DNA of 64,000 nt from Halobacteriales archaeon QS_4_62_28 (GCA_003021685.1 PXRO01000037.1:221204-285203), one strand, 5' to 3'; counted from the first letter of the stretch, positions 17,445-26,753 are shown. Notes: a model not told the origin generated them from the letters alone. Numbers and translations are program-made.

Positions 17445-18347
17445 ATGGGACTGACAGACATCATCGAGGACTACCTCTTGCTGTGGATCCTCCTCTCGGT
17501 CGTGATCGGCATCGCCGTCCCGCGAGTAGCGACCGTGACGCGTGTCTCGACGGCGATCCTGGCAGTGATGATCGGGAGCATCTCGCTGACACTGTCGGCT
17601 GACCAGTTCCGACAAGTCGATTCCCGGACACTCGGGGCCGTCCTCCTCGGCCACGTCACGATGCCGTTTCTCGCGTTTGACGTGGCATACGCACTCGGGT
17701 TGTCGCCGGAACTGACGGTCGGGTTCGTCGTGCTCGGATCGGTCACGCCGGAACTGGTGACGCCAGTGATGACCGAACTCGCCGACGGTGACACGGCACT
17801 CTCGACGACCGCGCTGGTCGTGATCGGCATCGGAAGCGTGGGGTTCATCCCCGCTGTCGTCACCCTTCTGGTCGGCGGTATCGACGTGCCGACAGCGCCA
17901 ATCGTCGAACAGTTAGTCGTCGCAGTCGTTGCACCGATGGTCGTCGCCGTCAGTGTGCGGGCGTGGCGACCCGACCGTGTCGGCGCATACGACGAGTACT
18001 ATCCGGCCATCTCTGCGACGATGGTCGTTCTCATCATCGGTGGCGTGACGGCCGCGAATGCGACAGTCATCCGCTCGAACCTCTCACTACTGGCGGGCGT
18101 CGGTGCCGGTGTCGTCGCCCTGAACGTGCTCGGCTATGGCGTCGGCTTTGTCGTCGGCAGTCAAGCACCACAGTCGATGCGTATTTCGTCGATTCTCTCG
18201 GTTGGGATGCGTGATTTCGCAGTCGCTGCTGCGCTCGTGATAGCGGCCGGCCTGCCGACGATTGCATCGCTCCCGGCAGTTGCGTTCGGAGTCGTCGAGA
18301 TGGCAACGAGCGCTGGTCTCGTAAAGTGGTTCACTCGGCGGAAGTGA
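17445..18347 (+). CDS. BASS-type (bile acid:Na+ symporter-like) transporter
   Basis: A 300-residue polytopic membrane protein with 8-9 predicted helices, mostly Ala, Val, Ile and Gly. It belongs to the SBF/BASS/arsenical-resistance-3-like superfamily. The first half has LGHVTMPFLAFDVAYALGL and the characteristic GSVTPELVTPVMTELADGD unwound-helix motif. The second half has VGMRDFAVAAALVIAAGLP, equivalent to the second crossover region. Sodium-coupled uptake of an organic anion in the cytoplasmic membrane is expected from the family, but the substrate is unknown. It is transcribed alone, divergent from the methyltransferase fragment. Confidence 0.82.
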   Translation: MGLTDIIEDYLLLWILLSVVIGIAVPRVATVTRVSTAILAVMIGSISLTLSADQFRQVDSRTLGAVLLGHVTMPFLAFDVAYALGLSPELTVGFVVLGSVTPELVTPVMTELADGDTALSTTALVVIGIGSVGFIPAVVTLLVGGIDVPTAPIVEQLVVAVVAPMVVAVSVRAWRPDRVGAYDEYYPAISATMVVLIIGGVTAANATVIRSNLSLLAGVGAGVVALNVLGYGVGFVVGSQAPQSMRISSILSVGMRDFAVAAALVIAAGLPTIASLPAVAFGVVEMATSAGLVKWFTRRK

Positions 18348-18440
18348 CCCGACCAGAGGCTCTGTTTCCAACTGTCGAGTGCGCGCCGGAGCCTAATATT
18401 TTAGCCAGGCGTCTTATACCTGATGACTTCTTGTGATCCT

Positions 18441-18641
18441 ATGATGAGTGTCCTCCGCCGAGTCCGAGACATCCTTCCAGCGAATAGTGAACAACCTAAT
18501 GTACCCGAACAGCCCTCGACACGCCTCTATCGGTGCGATCCGTGCAGTCGGACCTACGTCAGCGAGTCGATGGAGTCCTGTCCGGAATGCGGGGAGACGG
18601 TCGAAACGACGCCCACCGGTCAAGACCTGGGCTACCTGTAG
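18441..18641 (+). CDS. Small zinc-ribbon protein
   Basis: A 66-residue protein with one zinc ribbon: YRCDPCSRTYVSES followed by SCPECGETVETTP, i.e. two CxxC knuckles about 15 residues apart. The first 30 residues are probably disordered or a short helix (MMSVLRRVRDIL). ATG 18441 is chosen because CTTATAC at 18410-18416 lies about 27 bases upstream. An upstream in-frame ATG at 18423 with AATATTTTAG further up is an alternative. Small CxxC proteins are abundant in haloarchaea. The role is unknown; nucleic-acid or protein binding is possible. Confidence 0.72.
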   Translation: MMSVLRRVRDILPANSEQPNVPEQPSTRLYRCDPCSRTYVSESMESCPECGETVETTPTGQDLGYL

Positions 18642-18683
18642 CAGTGCCGTTTTTCGACCGAATACCGCGCCTGGGTAGCGACG

Positions 18684-21122
18684 CTATTCGTCCTCGAACC
18701 TGTCGGGATCGTCTGCGGCCGTCACGACGTTCACCGCGGTAACGGCTTCCGGCACGTCGTGGACCCGGACGATGTCGGCCCCGCGTTCGGCGGCCAGCGT
18801 CGTCCCGGCGATGGTTGCCTCCAGGCAATTACCGGCCTCGGCCCCGACGAGTGAGAACATCGACTTGTGAGAGTGGCCGACGAGGATCGGACAGCCAAGC
18901 GACTGCAATTCCTCGATCCGACCCAGTAGTTCGAAGCTCTCGGCGGGGTCCTTGCCAAAGCCCAGGCCGGGATCGACGATGATCTGCTCGCGGTCGAGAC
19001 CTGCCTTCTCGGCCAGCAGGACCCGTTCGGTAAGCTGGTCGATGCAGTCCTCGACCACGTCGTCGTAGTGGATGTCGGTGCCCGGGTCGACCGGCGTCTC
19101 GATGCTGTGCATCACGACCACGGGCACGTCGTAGTCGGCGGCGACCAGTCGCATTCCCGGGTCTTCGAGGCCGGAGACGTCGTTGAGGATGTCTGCGCCG
19201 GCATCGAGTGCGGCACGGGCGACGGGCGCTTTTCGCGTGTCGACGGCGACGGCGACGTCGAGGTCGGCGAGGCGTTCGATCACCGGTTCGATCCGGGCGA
19301 TTTCCTCCTGGACGGGGATCACGTCGGCACCGGGTCGGGTCGACTCTCCGCCAACGTCGAGGATGTCGACACCGGCGTCCACCATCGCCCGTGCGCGCTC
19401 GGCGGCGTCGTCGACAGCGTTGTATTCGCCCCCGTCGTGGAAGGAGTCGGGCGTGATATTGAGAATGCCCATGACGGCAGTGCCGTCCTCCCAGGGGTAC
19501 CCTCGCGACCGGTCCGGTTGCTGGATGTCCAGCGCTCGCTCGAGTTCGTCGGCCAGCGACGCGAGGCCGTATGGCTGGCCGTCGAGTTTCTCGGTCAGGC
19601 GCTTGTACTGGGCCAACGTGGCCATCGTGAGTACGTCTAGCATCTCCTCGTCCTGGTTGTTCAGCGCCGATATCGCACAGTCCCCACCCAGCGAGAGCAG
19701 TTCCTCCTTGAGATACTGTGCCTGCCGTGGCTGGACGCGAGTCTTGAGGAGGCGATGGACTGCCTTGCCACGCATCCGCCACGTGCCGGCCTCGGTGACG
19801 TTCGCCGCTTCGATGGTTTCGCGGGCCGCTTCAATGCTGTCGGCGCGTTTCGGAATCGTCGGCCTGATCCAGCGCTGTCGTGCCTCCGCGACGGCGTACA
19901 GCGACCCGGTCACGAGGACACAGTCGTCCCCGTCGGCGGCGTCCAGTGCCGTATCGAACGCGCCGGCCACGTCGCTTCTGGTTTCGACCTCGGCGTCGGT
20001 AGCGTCCTCGAACGCGGTGGCGACGACGCTTTCGTCTTCGGCCCGGTCGCGGTCTGGCTGGCAAGCCACGACGTGGTCGGCCTCATCCAGAGTCCTCGCG
20101 ATAGATCGCAGATCCTTGTCGACCATCGCGCCCGCGACGACGTGGAGGGTGTCGTACTCGAAGCTCTCCAGGGTCTCGGTGACTCGCTGGACGCCGCCGG
20201 GATTGTGCGCGCCGTCGAGGACGACCAGCGGTGCCTGACTCATGACCTCGAAGCGACCGGGCCAGTGGGCGTTGCGGAGGCCACGGGCCAGCGTCGCCTC
20301 GGCCACGTCTGTGACCTGTCTGCACAGCGCCGCCGCGATACCGGCGTTGGTCGCCTGGTGTTCACCGAGCAGGGGCAGATTCGTCTCGACGTGCCAGCCG
20401 TCGCCGTCGATTGTGACGACCCCTTCGAGTCCCTCGCGACCGCGGTATTCGACAGTGATGTCGTCGTCTTCGCTGCCGACGGTCTGGACCGCGCCGGCAA
20501 TCTCACGGACGCCCTCTCGGGCCTCGCCGGTCACGGCCGTCACCAGCGGGCGGTCCGTCGGCGCGACGTGGGCCTTGTCCCGGGCGATTTCCTCAGCCGT
20601 GTCGCCGAGGACACTGGTGTGTTCGAGCGTCACCGTCGTCACCGCGCTCGCGATGGGGTCGACGACGCTGGTCGCGTCGAGTCGCCCGCCGATTCCGACT
20701 TCGATGACGGCAACGTCGACCTGCTGACGGGCAAACTCCCAGTATGCAAGCGCCGTCAGCGTCTCGAACAGCGTCGGTGCGGTCCCATCGGCCGCCCGAT
20801 CAGTGACGTATGGCTTGACCCGCTTGACGAATTTGACAATCGAGGACTCGGGGACTTTCCGGCCGTTGACACGGATTCGTTCACGAACGTCGTCCAGATG
20901 TGGAGACGTGTACAGGCCCACGTCAAGTCCGGCCTCCCGGAGCGTGCGTTCGACCATGCGTGCGGTGCTTCCCTTCCCGTTCGACCCGGCGATCTGGATG
21001 CAATCGAGTGACTCGTGGGGATCGTCGAGATGGCCCAGCAGTGACCGGGTGGCATCGGTCCCCGGTCGCAGTGCAAATCTGCGTAGATCGAAGAGGAAAT
21101 TCGCCGCCTCGTGGAACTCCAT
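18684..21122 (-). CDS. folCP: Bifunctional folylpolyglutamate synthase / dihydropteroate synthase (FolC-FolP fusion)
   Basis: An 812-residue fusion. Residues 1 to about 430 are a Mur-ligase-type FolC that adds glutamate to (dihydro)pteroate or folate: P-loop AGSNGKGSTARM at 45-56, HPHLDD-like YTSPHLDDVRERI, GGRLDATSV and DGAHNPGG. Residues from about 547 are dihydropteroate synthase, which joins pABA to the pterin pyrophosphate: MGILNITPDSFHDGGEY, DVGGESTRPGAD, VDTRKAPVA, NDVSGL, DPGLGFGKDP and GHSHKSMFS. The linker (about 430-545) includes the GGDCAISALNNQDEEML segment. This fusion is known in haloarchaea. ATG 21122 begins at the first helix of FolC. Confidence 0.96.
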   Translation of the reverse strand: MEFHEAANFLFDLRRFALRPGTDATRSLLGHLDDPHESLDCIQIAGSNGKGSTARMVERTLREAGLDVGLYTSPHLDDVRERIRVNGRKVPESSIVKFVKRVKPYVTDRAADGTAPTLFETLTALAYWEFARQQVDVAVIEVGIGGRLDATSVVDPIASAVTTVTLEHTSVLGDTAEEIARDKAHVAPTDRPLVTAVTGEAREGVREIAGAVQTVGSEDDDITVEYRGREGLEGVVTIDGDGWHVETNLPLLGEHQATNAGIAAALCRQVTDVAEATLARGLRNAHWPGRFEVMSQAPLVVLDGAHNPGGVQRVTETLESFEYDTLHVVAGAMVDKDLRSIARTLDEADHVVACQPDRDRAEDESVVATAFEDATDAEVETRSDVAGAFDTALDAADGDDCVLVTGSLYAVAEARQRWIRPTIPKRADSIEAARETIEAANVTEAGTWRMRGKAVHRLLKTRVQPRQAQYLKEELLSLGGDCAISALNNQDEEMLDVLTMATLAQYKRLTEKLDGQPYGLASLADELERALDIQQPDRSRGYPWEDGTAVMGILNITPDSFHDGGEYNAVDDAAERARAMVDAGVDILDVGGESTRPGADVIPVQEEIARIEPVIERLADLDVAVAVDTRKAPVARAALDAGADILNDVSGLEDPGMRLVAADYDVPVVVMHSIETPVDPGTDIHYDDVVEDCIDQLTERVLLAEKAGLDREQIIVDPGLGFGKDPAESFELLGRIEELQSLGCPILVGHSHKSMFSLVGAEAGNCLEATIAGTTLAAERGADIVRVHDVPEAVTAVNVVTAADDPDRFEDE

Positions 21123-21139
21123 ACAAAAGCAACCCCGTG

Positions 21140-21670
21140 TCAGCCTCCGGCCTGTAGTCGGCGCACGACAACGGCGGCGACAGCAAGCAGCGCCATCCCG
21201 AGGATCGGTGCTACGTCGATCTTCGAGGAGAGCCGCTCGCTCGTGGCGGTCTCCGTTTCGCTGCCGCCGTCTGTCCCCCCGCCGTCTCCGACCGGCAGGC
21301 CATCCCGGTCGTCGAAGTCGAAGTCGATTCCCCTGTCGCGGCCTCGGCGGCGGTAGAGGACGGCCCCGACGACCGCGAGGGCGGTCACGCTGATAGCGCC
21401 GACCAGAGCGATCCGCCGACGGTTCCGCCCGCCAGCGTCACTCCCCTCGGCCTCGGTTGTCGGATCGCCAGCCCCTGGCGGCGGGGTCTCGCCGACGCGT
21501 GGCCCCGTTCTCTCTGTCGAAGGTGGTGATTCACCCGCCTCGTCGTCGCCGTCATCGGTCTCGGCCAGCGGTTCCAGGTCTGCCGGTTCGACACCGGGAA
21601 TCGCTTCGAGCAGTGTTCGCATCGCCTCGGAATCCACGTCCAGACGGAGGACGGTCAGGTCATCTGTCAT
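21140..21670 (-). CDS. Membrane-anchored protein of unknown function
   Basis: A 176-residue protein. Residues 1-30 (MTDDLTVLRLDVDSEAMRTLLEAIPGVEPAD) may be a small folded domain. They are followed by an acidic, Pro/Gly-rich linker, a transmembrane helix (IALVGAISVTALAVVGAVLY), a second acidic linker and a C-terminal helix (VAPILGMALLAVAAVVVRRL). No known domain is recognised. ATG 21670 is supported by TTTATACTG at 21692-21700, about 27 bases upstream and centred in a dyad (21688-21713). The stop is 17 bases before the folCP start on the same strand, so co-transcription with folCP is possible. Confidence 0.7.
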   Translation of the reverse strand: MTDDLTVLRLDVDSEAMRTLLEAIPGVEPADLEPLAETDDGDDEAGESPPSTERTGPRVGETPPPGAGDPTTEAEGSDAGGRNRRRIALVGAISVTALAVVGAVLYRRRGRDRGIDFDFDDRDGLPVGDGGGTDGGSETETATSERLSSKIDVAPILGMALLAVAAVVVRRLQAGG

Positions 21671-21687
21671 ATCTGTGCCGACGACTT

Positions 21688-21713
21688 CCGACAGTATAAA
21701 TTCATGCTGTCGG
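21688..21713 (-). promoter_or_regulatory. TATA box enclosed in a 7-bp inverted repeat
   Basis: The arms CCGACAG (21688-21694) and CTGTCGG (21707-21713) are perfect complements and flank the TATA-like TTTATAC on the minus strand. The spacing to ATG 21670 fits a leaderless promoter. A dimeric repressor bound to the dyad would compete with TBP. It could also be fortuitous. No regulator gene is adjacent, though the large Bat-type regulator is within 1 kb. Confidence 0.45.
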
Positions 21714-21778
21714 ACGAGCTTTCGGGAGTCTCGCCACTCTCGGGTGCCAAAACGCGTCACGGACGCACGTCGACTGTA

Positions 21779-22369
21779 TTAGCCGCGCTCGGGTTCGGTG
21801 TGTCTGCGATCAGTCTCTCGCTCGTCGGTAGCCGCGGTTTCGTCGTCGCCGCCAGCGGCCGGTTCCGCGTCGAGATTGTCGACGGTCGAGCGGTCGACAT
21901 CGGTGTCCGATTCGTCAGACAGCAGCGCATCGAGTTTCCGCTCGTACTCGATCTGTGTCAGTTCGTCGTCGACGTAGCGCTGCGTAAGTCGCTCCCGTTT
22001 CGTCTCTGCTGAGAGTGCAAAGCGATCCGAGAGACCGAATCGTGCCAGCGACGGGAACGTCCGCTCTGCCCGGTCGAGGGTATTCGAGAGGCGTTCGCTC
22101 TCTGGAAGCGACGGCAGCGCCGGCCCCGACACCCGCCGGGTGACGGTAACGAGGAAGGCAATAGCGAACGCGAGGTCCGCAGCAACGAGGGTGGCAGCGA
22201 TCAGCAAGACCAGCGCTGCGTCGCCGAGGACGGTACCGATACCGGCACCGCTGGCCAGTCCGGCGAGTACGGACAGCAGACCGACACCGACCGTTCCGAC
22301 GGCCAGAACCGTCGTGACGGCGACCAGCGCGAGCAGGATCCAGTGGCGGTTACGGTCGAACCAGGACAC
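21779..22369 (-). CDS. Membrane protein with C-terminal SHOCT-like motif
   Basis: A 196-residue protein. Two hydrophobic segments at about 9-40 and 48-78 form a membrane hairpin. The cytoplasmic part carries a short SHOCT-type element (ERLTQRYVDDELTQIEYERK, then LDALL), and the end is a hydrophilic acidic tail. SHOCT segments are short C-terminal motifs thought to mediate oligomerisation or binding; the role here is unknown. The start is GTG 22369 (reading MSWFDRNRHW), supported by TTTTTACC about 27 bases upstream, so this is a leaderless non-ATG start. It lies between the Bat-type regulator and the membrane protein at 21140. Confidence 0.75.
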   Translation of the reverse strand: MSWFDRNRHWILLALVAVTTVLAVGTVGVGLLSVLAGLASGAGIGTVLGDAALVLLIAATLVAADLAFAIAFLVTVTRRVSGPALPSLPESERLSNTLDRAERTFPSLARFGLSDRFALSAETKRERLTQRYVDDELTQIEYERKLDALLSDESDTDVDRSTVDNLDAEPAAGGDDETAATDERETDRRHTEPERG

Positions 22370-22444
22370 ACCGGCCCTTAGTGTGGCAACGGTAAAAACG
22401 CGTGGTAGTTCTGGTTCCAGCGGTCCGTCCTATAGTGGTTGTCG

Positions 22445-25400
22445 TCATTCTGGCTCGGCGGCTGTCCGTCTTTCGAACAGTTGGCACATGACGCGTTGCT
22501 GGCCGCGTCGGAGATGACGGTTGACTGTTGGCTGTGAGACGCCGAGCATCTCTGCGATTTCTTCGCCGGTCGTGTCCCGTGGCCAGTTGAAAAAGCCGGC
22601 GAAGAACGCGGTCCTGAGGACTTCTTGCTGGCGCTCGGTGAGGTGTTCGATGATCGCGTCGACGAGGCGCTCCTGGCTCTGCAGCGAGCGGGTGACCTCC
22701 CGCTTGCTGACCAGTTCGACACTTTGCTCCTGTCCGACCATTTCGACGAAGGAGCGAACGTCAGTCGACACCGGAACGTCGACGACGATGTCACTCCCGT
22801 CGGCGGTGGCCTCGATGGACTGCGGGCGGCCGCCATGTCGGACCATCTTCGAGACGATGGATTCACCCCGAAGCGCGAGTTCGAAGACGTCACCGTCGTC
22901 GGATTCGCTGACGTGGCGATAGTGGCTGATCGCGTGTCGACCGTCGAGTCCGTCCGCAACCGTCGACGCGTCTGCTCCTGTCGTCCGGACGAACAGGCGG
23001 GTCTCCTCGGCCGACCGCGTCGCGAGTCCCTCGTAATGGACCGTACAGTCGGCCGCTGCAGCGATTCCGGTGAACTGATCGCCGGTGTCCTCGACGCGCA
23101 GTGTCAGCGAGACGAGTGTATCCGAGTGAAGGGCTTGCTTCGTTGTGACGCTGCTGATAGCGTTGGCGATGCTCTCGCCGAGTTCCGCGAACACCGTCTC
23201 TTCGAGCGTCCCGAACATATCCGTCTCGGGTGCGTACACCGCCAGGACGCCGTAGCCGTACTCGTCGAGTGTGATCGGTACGGCGAGTACTGACTGGAAG
23301 TTCGACGCGAGCGCGGTCCGTCGCCACGCCTCTTGCTGGACGTTCTGGGCAACGGTGCCGACGGCAGTCGGTTCACCTGTGACAGCGGTTTCGACGGCCG
23401 GTTCGAGGGTTTCACCGGAACTGTCCAGCGACGCGCTGTCCAGATAGCCCTGCTCTGACCCGGCCCACTCCCGGGCCCGAAGTGACTGTCCGGCCGAATC
23501 AAACTCGCCGATCCAGGCGAAGGCGATGTCGTCGCCGGCCGCTAACCGCTCGCAGACGTCCTCCTCGAGTTCGGACTGGCTGGTCGCGCCGATCAGCGAC
23601 TGTGAGACCGACCTGATCGTCTCATTGATCCGTATCTGGCGTCGCAGGCGCTCGTTCTGGGCCTCGATCTCCGCCTCGCGCTCGCGCAACGACGCTTCGC
23701 TTTCGATGCGGTCGAAGGCTGCTTCCGTCGTCGCGACGAGTGTCTCGATCAGGCGTCGCGTCGACTCGTCGAGACGGTCGGATTCGTCGACAGCGACGAA
23801 GACGCCGTGGCCCCCGATCGGGACGACGATGCCGCTACTGACACTGCTGACCAGAGCCCCGTCCTCGGGGATGGGGGCGGTATTGTCGATAGCGCTGAGG
23901 GTACCGGTCACGTACGAATGCCAGAGGAACGACTCCGTTCCGGGACCGATTGCACGCACGTCCTCGTTATAGCACGCTTCGAAGTCACTGGACAGTGCTG
24001 CCGGTGTGAGCACGTTTTCCGTGTCGTCGTACTGGTAGATACCAACGGCGTCCACGTCGAGGATCGACGCTGCGGCGTCGACGACGAGGGACGCAGCATC
24101 CTCGATGGTTTCGGTCGTGAGCAGGTCCTGTGTCGACTCCTGGAGTGATTCGAGGGCGAACTCGCGTTGCTTCTGGTCTGTCACGTCTTGGATCGATGCC
24201 CGAACTGCGACCACGTCGCCGTCCTCGGTCACAGGGTCGGCGATTGCCCGGAGCCAGCGAGTGTCTCCCGTCGCAGTGACGACCTGGAATTCGATGTCGT
24301 AGGATTCGCCGAGGTCGACCGCACGCTCGACGTGGTCTCGAACGTACTGCCGGTCGTCGGGATGGACGATCTCGAATGCTTCCTCGTAGGCCATGTCTGC
24401 GTCGGTCGGCAGGTCGTAGATCCGATACACCTCGTCGGTCTGGAACAAACTGGGTTCCGACCCACGTACGTCGAGTTCCCAAGCGCCGACGCGTGCGAGT
24501 CGCTGGGATTGCTGGAGCATCTCCTTGGTTCGCTGGAGTTCCCGCTCGCGCTCGCGTAACTGGCGCTCGCGTTCCTTGCGCTGGGTGAGATCGCGAGTAA
24601 CGCCGACTATCTGTTCGATCTCGCCGTCGCGAACGACCGGCGACAGTTTCGTCTGGAACGTGGCAGTTTCGTCCGGCAAGTCATACGTTTCCTCGTAGTC
24701 GACCGGTCCCTGTTCTTCGAGACACTCCCGATACCGTGATCGTACACTGCTCGCAATATCCTCGTCGAACAGTTCTCCGATTTCTCTCCCGGTCGCCTCG
24801 CTGGCGGAGAGACCGAGTACGTCCTCCTCTGCGTTGTTGATTCGGGCGATCCGGAACTCGTCGTCTGCCTCGACGTCGACGAGAAATATCGCATCCTGCG
24901 TGTTGTCGAGGACCGTCTCGTACTCCTCGTTGAGTTCCTGGAGGCGCTGCTCGCGCTGTTCGCGTTCGGTAACGTCGTGGCAGATTCCGACGAGACGCTC
25001 ACTAGCATCTCCCTGGGTGAGGGACATCGTCACCTCGATCCAGCGCTCCTCGCCGTCGAGTGTTTGCATCCGGGATAGCTCTTGCTGGACTGTCGTCTCT
25101 CGTTGCACTTTCTCTAAGAGTTTCTCGCGGTCTGCTGGGTCGACCCACAGCTCGCTCGCTTCGTGTTCATACATTTCCGCCGTCGAGTCGGCACCGAACT
25201 GGTTGGCAAACGCCTGATTGACGTCAAGAATCGTTCCGTCGACGCTGGTCAGGAAGGTGGCGACAGGGGCCGAGGCCACCAGATCCTCGTAGCGTTCGAG
25301 TTCCGTCACACGGTCATGGCGCTCGAAGACGTGACTGATCCACCGACCGATCAGATCGACGAACACCTTCTCGGTGTGTGAGAAGGTCATCTCGCGCGGT

Positions 25401-26104
25401 TCCGAATCGATGAAACAGAGTGTCCCGGCGAGTTCGTCGTCGATCAGGAGCTTGGTTCCCAGATAACAGCTAATCCCCCACTGGTCGTACGCGGGATCGT
25501 TCTCGTACCCCTCTTCGCGGGCGTTATAGACGCCGAGTGAGTCATCGGCAGTGACTGTCTTGCGACAGAACGTTTCGGAGAGATCAGTGACAGTACCTGC
25601 AGTAACAAAATCACTCCCGTTGGCCCGCTGTATCTCGTAGCGACCACTCTCCTGGTCGATGTCGGTTATTACTGTACTTTCGACGCCAAGCCGTTCACGG
25701 CCGAGTGCGAGCAGTCGGTCGATCTTCTCGTCGGCGTCCAGATCCGTATTCGAGGTGATGTCGTATAGCTGCCGCCGATAGCGCTCGCTCTCCTGGAGTG
25801 CGTCCTCGCTGGCACATCGGTTGTCGACCAGGTCACCGACGGCGTCGTACAGGTCGCCGATTTCATCGTCCCGGTCAGTGGTGAAATCGACCGACTGCTC
25901 GCCCTGCTCGACCCGGCGGATCTTCTTCGTGAGTCGCGAGATCGGACAGCCTGGCGTCCCCTCTATCGCGACCCCGAGAAGCCCGACACACAGGAGCCCC
26001 ACGACGACCCACCCACCAGAGCGTGGTCCCTGTATCGATACGACCGCCGTCCCGAGAGCCTCTCCCCCGTCGACTGGGAGAGCCGCAAGCCACCACAGTA
26101 GCAT
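22445..26104 (-). CDS. Multi-sensor Bat-type regulator (HAMP-GAF-PAS-PAS-PAS-GAF-GAF-HTH_10)
   Basis: A 1219-residue haloarchaeal signalling regulator. In order: one clear transmembrane helix (about 31-48), a HAMP-like linker (PISRLTKKIRRVEQGEQ), a GAF domain (about 115-275), three PAS domains (about 285-400, 405-525, 545-660), GAF domains (about 670-810 and 830-1000), a bacterioopsin-activator GAF/HTH-linking region, and a C-terminal HTH_10 (LTERQQEVLRTAFFAGFFNW, then EEIAEMLGVSQPTVNRHLRR). No histidine-kinase H-box or ATPase is present, so it is expected to bind DNA directly. An in-frame stop lies 4 codons before the ATG, so the N-terminus is fixed. It lacks the extracellular sensor and first helix usual before a HAMP domain. 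Confidence 0.88.
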   Translation of the reverse strand: MLLWWLAALPVDGGEALGTAVVSIQGPRSGGWVVVGLLCVGLLGVAIEGTPGCPISRLTKKIRRVEQGEQSVDFTTDRDDEIGDLYDAVGDLVDNRCASEDALQESERYRRQLYDITSNTDLDADEKIDRLLALGRERLGVESTVITDIDQESGRYEIQRANGSDFVTAGTVTDLSETFCRKTVTADDSLGVYNAREEGYENDPAYDQWGISCYLGTKLLIDDELAGTLCFIDSEPREMTFSHTEKVFVDLIGRWISHVFERHDRVTELERYEDLVASAPVATFLTSVDGTILDVNQAFANQFGADSTAEMYEHEASELWVDPADREKLLEKVQRETTVQQELSRMQTLDGEERWIEVTMSLTQGDASERLVGICHDVTEREQREQRLQELNEEYETVLDNTQDAIFLVDVEADDEFRIARINNAEEDVLGLSASEATGREIGELFDEDIASSVRSRYRECLEEQGPVDYEETYDLPDETATFQTKLSPVVRDGEIEQIVGVTRDLTQRKERERQLRERERELQRTKEMLQQSQRLARVGAWELDVRGSEPSLFQTDEVYRIYDLPTDADMAYEEAFEIVHPDDRQYVRDHVERAVDLGESYDIEFQVVTATGDTRWLRAIADPVTEDGDVVAVRASIQDVTDQKQREFALESLQESTQDLLTTETIEDAASLVVDAAASILDVDAVGIYQYDDTENVLTPAALSSDFEACYNEDVRAIGPGTESFLWHSYVTGTLSAIDNTAPIPEDGALVSSVSSGIVVPIGGHGVFVAVDESDRLDESTRRLIETLVATTEAAFDRIESEASLREREAEIEAQNERLRRQIRINETIRSVSQSLIGATSQSELEEDVCERLAAGDDIAFAWIGEFDSAGQSLRAREWAGSEQGYLDSASLDSSGETLEPAVETAVTGEPTAVGTVAQNVQQEAWRRTALASNFQSVLAVPITLDEYGYGVLAVYAPETDMFGTLEETVFAELGESIANAISSVTTKQALHSDTLVSLTLRVEDTGDQFTGIAAAADCTVHYEGLATRSAEETRLFVRTTGADASTVADGLDGRHAISHYRHVSESDDGDVFELALRGESIVSKMVRHGGRPQSIEATADGSDIVVDVPVSTDVRSFVEMVGQEQSVELVSKREVTRSLQSQERLVDAIIEHLTERQQEVLRTAFFAGFFNWPRDTTGEEIAEMLGVSQPTVNRHLRRGQQRVMCQLFERRTAAEPE

Positions 26105-26344
26105 AGGACAGCATTATTCGCGGATGGTGATTACTGTCACGATATTGTCGACCACCGATATTTTTGCAGCGCCATTCTATCGACACGACCGGGGCTTGAC
26201 CGCCACCGAGCGATCACGTTCCAAATCGACGGACTGCACCGCGACTTCACGGGTGGCGCTATACATATAGCCCCGGAACCGGTGGTGCGTGAACATAGTT
26301 ATGGGCTACGGGCAAGACCCTGGGCGGCTTTGAGTGAAACAGGT

Positions 26345-26593
26345 ATGACGATGAAAGCCACTCCACGGACACGCGCTGCACCGTCCATCCGCGTCGTGCA
26401 CGCGGTCGCGAACACACTCGATACCGACCCGGTCGAACTGTCGCCACCGCTTGGCGCAGTGCTCGATCCGGACGCACTCGATAGTATCGGCCGGAGCAAA
26501 GCGGCCACGACCTTCGAATACGCTGGTTGCTTGGTGACGGTGACCGCAGACAACGAAGTCCGCGTCGAAAAATCCGACGACAACTCTCCGTGA
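26345..26593 (+). CDS. HalOD1 output-domain protein
   Basis: An 82-residue protein with the haloarchaeal output domain HalOD1: SIRVVHAVANTLDTDPVELS, then PPLGAVLDPDALDSIG and FEYAGCLVTVTADNEVRVE. HalOD1 is found alone or attached to receivers in haloarchaeal signalling and is presumed to be an output or interaction module. ATG 26345 (MTMKATPR) is chosen; ATG 26351 is also possible. It is followed 4 bases later by a 51-residue gene and then a receiver-PAS gene, all on the plus strand, and is divergent from the 1219-residue Bat-type regulator. The three genes look like one signalling operon. Confidence 0.85.
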   Translation: MTMKATPRTRAAPSIRVVHAVANTLDTDPVELSPPLGAVLDPDALDSIGRSKAATTFEYAGCLVTVTADNEVRVEKSDDNSP

Positions 26594-26597
26594 TACA

Positions 26598-26753
26598 ATG
26601 CCAACGAACGAAACCAACCGGGAATTAGACGACGAGATCCGCGAAACGTACGAAGAGTACACGCTTGGCGGCCAGCGAGTCGCAATGATCGCCGATCCGG
26701 AGAACACGCACGCCTGGATCCAATCGTCCTACACAGTCGAGGTTGACCCGTGA
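26598..26753 (+). CDS. 51-residue DUF7331-like protein
   Basis: Reads MPTNETNRELDDEIRETYEE, then YTLGGQRVAMIADPENTHAW and IQSSYTVEVDP. The C-terminal pattern (a short strand, DPEN-x-AW, then a strand) matches a family of very small haloarchaeal proteins that often sit beside HalOD1 or regulator genes. I associate it with DUF7331 from memory, with moderate confidence. The gene starts 4 bases after the HalOD1 stop and so is almost certainly co-transcribed. No enzymatic motif. It may be an adaptor for the HalOD1 and receiver proteins on either side. Confidence 0.65.
   Translation: MPTNETNRELDDEIRETYEEYTLGGQRVAMIADPENTHAWIQSSYTVEVDP

Noticed and set aside
19755-21011. 418-codon plus-strand frame opposite folCP, and a similar 493-codon frame at 29678-31159 opposite gltB
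   Set aside because: Both lie entirely within strongly conserved enzymes on the other strand and encode compositionally odd sequence without motifs.
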